A stretch of 41,677 bases of DNA, from NCBI GenBank assembly GCA_050692195.1, contig JBOGVA010000027.1:1-41677 (forward strand), given 5' to 3'. A program made the translations under genes and the position numbers. This DNA is from JBOGVA01 sp050692195 (GTDB taxonomy: Bacteria > Actinomycetota > UBA4738). Of the stretch, positions 39,293-41,677 are shown piece after piece (positions within the stretch are counted from its first letter, which is position 1; every line of letters begins with the position of its first letter). The notes under the pieces are model-generated. The model saw only the letters and a program-made list of their open reading frames with translations. It was not told the DNA's origin and searched no databases.

Positions 39293-40428
39293 GCAAGAAG
39301 AAGCGGCGGCGCGCCTCTCGCCGCCGGTCGGGGAGCGCGGGCGGCCCTTCCTCGGTCTCTTCTCCGGAGGCCCCTTCGGAGGTTCCGGAAAGCCCGGCAG
39401 CCACACCGAGCTCAGGACGGGCTTCCCGTCGCCCCGCGTCGCGATCGGGCCGCGCCGCCCCCCTTCGGGGCCAGCCTTCCCGCGCTCGGCCGAGTTCGGA
39501 GTCGACGGCGTTGGCCAACACGAGCAAGCGACCGCCCAAATCGGACAGGGAACCGGTCGTCCATCCGCCGATCCCGCTGTCGCTGGCCCGGGGGCTGGCC
39601 GCGGTGGGCGCTTCCCCTGCCCTGCTGGTCAGCTCCTTCCTGGGCGTTCTGGTGTTCTGGCTGGCCTTCTCGGCGTATGTGGGCGTCCTGGCCGCCGTTC
39701 CTCCGGCGCTGATGGTCCTGTTCGAATCGCTGCCCCCGTTGCACTCGCTGGCGGTGGACATCCAATTCCTGGCCGCTGGTCGGACCACCTCCGCCGCGGT
39801 TCCCGTGGCCTTTGCTGCCGGCCTGCTGGTGGTTCGGGCGGCCCTGTCGTCGTTTTGGATCAGCCTGATCCTGGACGCACTCGAGCCCCGGCCGGTTCGC
39901 CGGAACTCGCTGCGGGAGGCCGGGGCCAGGGCGGCCCGGAGCCTGCCCGCAATGATCGGGATCGAGCTTGGGTTCATCGCGCTCATCCTGCTGTCGCTGA
40001 TGATCGCCGGGACCTTTCTCGGCGCTTCCTTCGGCCAGATCGGAGTGATCGTGGCCCTGGTCGGAGGGACCTACCTCTTCGTCTTCGCTCCGGTCATCGC
40101 GGTCGCCGAGCAGCGGTCGGCGAGGGCGAGCATCCCGCTTGCTCTGCGGACGGCCCGGCTCCCCGGACCTCGCCACCTGGTGTTCACGATGGGGTACATC
40201 GCCCTTTCCCTCTTCGTGTCCCAGGCCGTGCCTGGAAGCCGTGGGGCCCAGGCGACGCCGTCGTTCCCGGTGTGGGTCTACGCCCTCTTCGTGAACTTCC
40301 TCCACGTTTCGGTCCTGGCGGCGCTGGTCTACCGGTGGCTGGCCGTTCGTGAGTACGTGCTGAGGCAAGAGGGAGAGGGACACCGGTCGCCGGGCTCCAT
40401 GCGCCCAAAGAAGGCACGCGGAGCGTGA
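39289..40428 (+). CDS. Polytopic membrane protein of unknown function
   Basis: 379 residues from GTG 39289. About 95 residues at the N-terminus are Ser/Arg/Pro-rich and disordered (starting MSKKKRRRASRRRSGSAGG). Roughly six membrane helices follow, at about 105-135, 165-190, 220-245, 250-275, 300-320 and 330-350. I recognise no catalytic motif. The arrangement (helices with long basic loops, RNSLREAGARAARSLP) is like DUF6159/glycerophosphoryl-diester-like membrane domain proteins, but this is a weak resemblance. Coupled translation with the beta-propeller protein suggests the two work together. Confidence 0.6.
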   Translation: MSKKKRRRASRRRSGSAGGPSSVSSPEAPSEVPESPAATPSSGRASRRPASRSGRAAPLRGQPSRARPSSESTALANTSKRPPKSDREPVVHPPIPLSLARGLAAVGASPALLVSSFLGVLVFWLAFSAYVGVLAAVPPALMVLFESLPPLHSLAVDIQFLAAGRTTSAAVPVAFAAGLLVVRAALSSFWISLILDALEPRPVRRNSLREAGARAARSLPAMIGIELGFIALILLSLMIAGTFLGASFGQIGVIVALVGGTYLFVFAPVIAVAEQRSARASIPLALRTARLPGPRHLVFTMGYIALSLFVSQAVPGSRGAQATPSFPVWVYALFVNFLHVSVLAALVYRWLAVREYVLRQEGEGHRSPGSMRPKKARGA

Positions 40429-40440
40429 CCCGTTCGATCT

Positions 40441-40462
40441 CTGGCGGACCGCTCGCCGCCAG
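40441..40462 (+). terminator. Hairpin after the membrane-protein gene
   Basis: CTGGCGG (40441-40447) and CCGCCAG (40456-40462) form a 7-bp stem with an 8-base loop, 12 bases after the stop codon. There is no T-run. It overlaps the start of the repeat copy by three bases. Confidence 0.45.
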
Positions 40463-40516
40463 GGGTCCGCATCCGCTCCGCTCAGCTCCGCGGACTGCTC
40501 CCCCCCGGACCCCCTG
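40460..40516 (-). repeat. REP-like hairpin repeat, copy 2 (opposite orientation)
   Basis: Arms CAGGGGTCCG (40460-40469) and CGGACCCCCTG (40506-40516) pair with one bulged base. The inner part holds TCCGC/GCGGA arms. Read on the minus strand, the segment from GGGGGTC to AGCGGATG matches copy 1 at 12522-12587 in about 38 of 47 aligned positions. Its edge abuts the -10 box of rpsB. Confidence 0.6.
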
Positions 40517-40523
40517 TTAGACT
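40515..40523 (+). promoter_or_regulatory. Extended -10 promoter of rpsB
   Basis: TGTTAGACT fits TGnTAnnnT. Transcription would begin near 40530 and yield a leader of about 115 bases. The first two bases belong to the repeat copy, so the -35 region lies within that repeat. Confidence 0.5.
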
Positions 40524-40531
40524 CGTGGATC

Positions 40532-40616
40532 GCCGGGCCATGCCCGGCAAATACGCACGTTCGGGGACCCGCCCTGAGGTCCTCCGTTGGAGGCCGGGGC
40601 GGGGACGAGCCGAACG
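40532..40616 (+). promoter_or_regulatory. Structured 5' leader of rpsB (candidate S2 autoregulatory RNA)
   Basis: Two domains can be drawn by hand. First, GCCGGGC (40532-40538), loop CAT, GCCCGGC (40542-40548). Second, three nested perfect helices: CGTTCGG (40558-40564) with CCGAACG (40610-40616), CCCGCCC (40568-40574) with GGGCGGG (40597-40603), and CCTCC (40581-40585) with GGAGG (40589-40593), loop GTT. The CCTCC strand could alternatively pair with the ribosome site AAGGAGG (40631-40637) seven bases before the ATG, which would give an on/off switch. rpsB leaders bind S2 in enterobacteria; whether this one does is inference. Confidence 0.55.
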
Positions 40617-40644
40617 GAGGGCCTAACCGGAAGGAGGAAACGTC

Positions 40645-41676
40645 ATGCCCGTCGCCACCAGACGGGAGCTCCTCGAGGCCGGCGTTCACTTCGGCCATCA
40701 GACCAGACGGTGGAACCCGAAGATGCGCCGGTTCATCTTTGGGGAGCGCTCGGGCATCTACATCATCGATCTCGAGAAGACGCTGGACGGGCTGGGCAAG
40801 ACCTTCGACTTCGCGCTCGACATCGGCCGGCAGGGCGGAGTGGTCCTGTTCGTCGGGACGAAGAAGCAGGCCCAGGAAACCGTCGCCGAGCATGCCGGCC
40901 GCGTAGGCATGCCGTACGTGAACACGAGGTGGCTGGGCGGAATGCTGACCAACTTCCAGACCATCCATGGGCGTCTCAAGCGGCTGAGGGAATTGCGCGA
41001 GATGGAACGCTCGGGCGCCTTCGAGGTCCTTCCGAAGAAGGAGGTGCTGAAGCTCCGCCACGAGAAGGAGAAGCTCGAGCGGAACCTCGCAGGCATCCAG
41101 GACATGGAGCGCCTCCCCGACGCCGTCTTCGTCATCGACACGAAGCGCGAGCACATCGCGGTCAAGGAAGCGCGCAAGCTGGGGATCCCGCTGATCGCCA
41201 TCGTGGACACCAACTGCGACCCCGACGAGGTCGACTATGTCATCCCTGGTAACGACGACGCCATCCGGGCATGTTCGCTGGTTACGAAGGTGATTGCCGA
41301 CGCGATCCAGGAGGGACAGTACATCGCCTACCAGGGGATGCAGCGCCGTACCGAGGAGCCGGAGTTCGAGCCGGAGGCGGCCATGAGCTTCGAGCCCCAG
41401 GAGGCGCAGCAGGTCAAGCCTCGGGTGCGGCTCTCGGAGGAAGAGGCCGCCTTCCTCGGCGCCAGCGTCGAGGAGGGTTTGGGCGCGGGAGCGCAAACGG
41501 ATGGCCCCCGGCCGGAGATGGAGCCTGCGGAACCGGAGCCGGGTCCTGGCCACGAGGCTGCTGCGGAGACGGCGGGCCCGGAACCTGAACCGGACACCGT
41601 CGGGTCGCAACCGGCATCGAAGGGCTCGCCGACCGAGGCCGACTCGGCGGCCGCACCGGAGGAGGAAGGCCGATGA
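40645..41676 (+). CDS. rpsB: 30S ribosomal protein S2 (uS2) with long acidic C-terminal extension
   Basis: 343 residues from ATG 40645, with AAGGAGG seven bases upstream. The S2 core (1-230) has the signature blocks LLEAGVHFGHQTRRWNPKM, IYIIDLEKTL, FVGTKKQAQETV, YVNTRWLGGMLTNFQTI, PDAVFVIDTKREHIAVKEA and IPLIAIVDTNCDPDEVDYVI. The remaining 110 residues or so are rich in Glu, Pro, Ala and Gly (for example EPAEPEPGPGHEAA), with no homology that I can name; E. coli S2 ends at about residue 241. The stop codon overlaps a downstream ATG (ATGA). Confidence 0.96.
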   Translation: MPVATRRELLEAGVHFGHQTRRWNPKMRRFIFGERSGIYIIDLEKTLDGLGKTFDFALDIGRQGGVVLFVGTKKQAQETVAEHAGRVGMPYVNTRWLGGMLTNFQTIHGRLKRLRELREMERSGAFEVLPKKEVLKLRHEKEKLERNLAGIQDMERLPDAVFVIDTKREHIAVKEARKLGIPLIAIVDTNCDPDEVDYVIPGNDDAIRACSLVTKVIADAIQEGQYIAYQGMQRRTEEPEFEPEAAMSFEPQEAQQVKPRVRLSEEEAAFLGASVEEGLGAGAQTDGPRPEMEPAEPEPGPGHEAAAETAGPEPEPDTVGSQPASKGSPTEADSAAAPEEEGR

Positions 41677-41677
41677 C
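41673..41677 (+). CDS. tsf: First codon of the next gene, probably tsf (elongation factor Ts)
   Basis: ATG 41673 overlaps the rpsB stop codon and is preceded at seven bases by GGAGGAAGG. Only five bases are inside the window, so the identity is inferred solely from the near-universal rpsB-tsf order. Confidence 0.35.

Noticed and set aside
1..41677. CRISPR array, insertion sequence or horizontally acquired island
   Set aside because: No regularly spaced repeats, transposase motifs or shift in base composition are visible; gene order follows the conserved actinobacterial core.

Overview
The window reads as high-GC core chromosome from a deep-branching, probably uncultured member of the Actinomycetota. 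The main evidence is gene order: coaD - coiled-coil protein - DUF177 - rpmF - rnc - mutM - acyP - smc - ftsY, then ffh - rpsP - khpA - rimM - trmD - rplS - lepB - rnhB - DUF2469 - yraN - comM - dprA - xerC - whiG-type sigma - M23 peptidase - rpsB. This follows the arrangement known from Mycobacterium and Streptomyces. DUF2469 is essentially an actinobacterial marker. GTG and TTG starts are very common, and 1-4 base stop/start overlaps are frequent. An ATP-type rather than GTP-type PEP carboxykinase, a Mug-type glycosylase and an unusual MutM N-terminus argue against a well-studied genus. I see no tRNA, rRNA, CRISPR array, insertion sequence or prophage.

Layout. 1-5.7 kb: the end of a holin-like membrane protein plus DUF3618 partner, convergent with a dodecin - PEP carboxykinase pair; then thiL-thiD (thiamine salvage/phosphorylation), a GT4 glycosyltransferase and rpmB. 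5.7-10.2 kb: an envelope block with a SpoIID/LytB protein, a signal-peptidase-like protein that has lost its catalytic residues and carries two N-terminal helix-turn-helix-like repeats, a DivIVA-like coiled coil, and a TlpA-type lipoprotein thioredoxin. 10.3-17 kb: recG, rsmD, coaD, ribosomal protein L32 and its neighbours, rnc, mutM and acyP. 17-26.2 kb: smc, an alpha/beta-hydrolase fused to a class III cyclase, ftsY, an atypical SDR, mug, and an orphan GAF histidine kinase on the minus strand. 26.3-36.2 kb: the SRP/S16/L19 translation and secretion run followed by the DNA-processing genes. 36.2-40.4 kb: a FliA/WhiG-type sigma factor, an M23 peptidase, a membrane-anchored beta-propeller and a polytopic membrane protein. 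40.4-41.7 kb: a structured leader, rpsB and the probable first codon of tsf.

Functionally the window joins protein targeting (ffh, ftsY, lepB) with ribosome proteins and their maturation (rpmB, rpmF, rpsP, rplS, rpsB, rimM, trmD, rsmD, rnc) and with genome maintenance (recG, mutM, mug, rnhB, smc, dprA, comM, xerC).

Most of the window is ordinary. The points that stand out are: the apparent pseudo-signal peptidase with tandem HTH-like repeats (7.5-8.6 kb); two copies of a hairpin-forming repeat in opposite orientation (12.5 and 40.5 kb); a nested-hairpin leader before rpsB; a MutM that begins Met-Glu-Leu-Pro instead of (Met)-Pro-Glu-Leu-Pro; a PEP carboxykinase with rewritten signature motifs; and a recurring TAnnnT box 6-9 bases upstream of start codons, which suggests widespread leaderless transcription.
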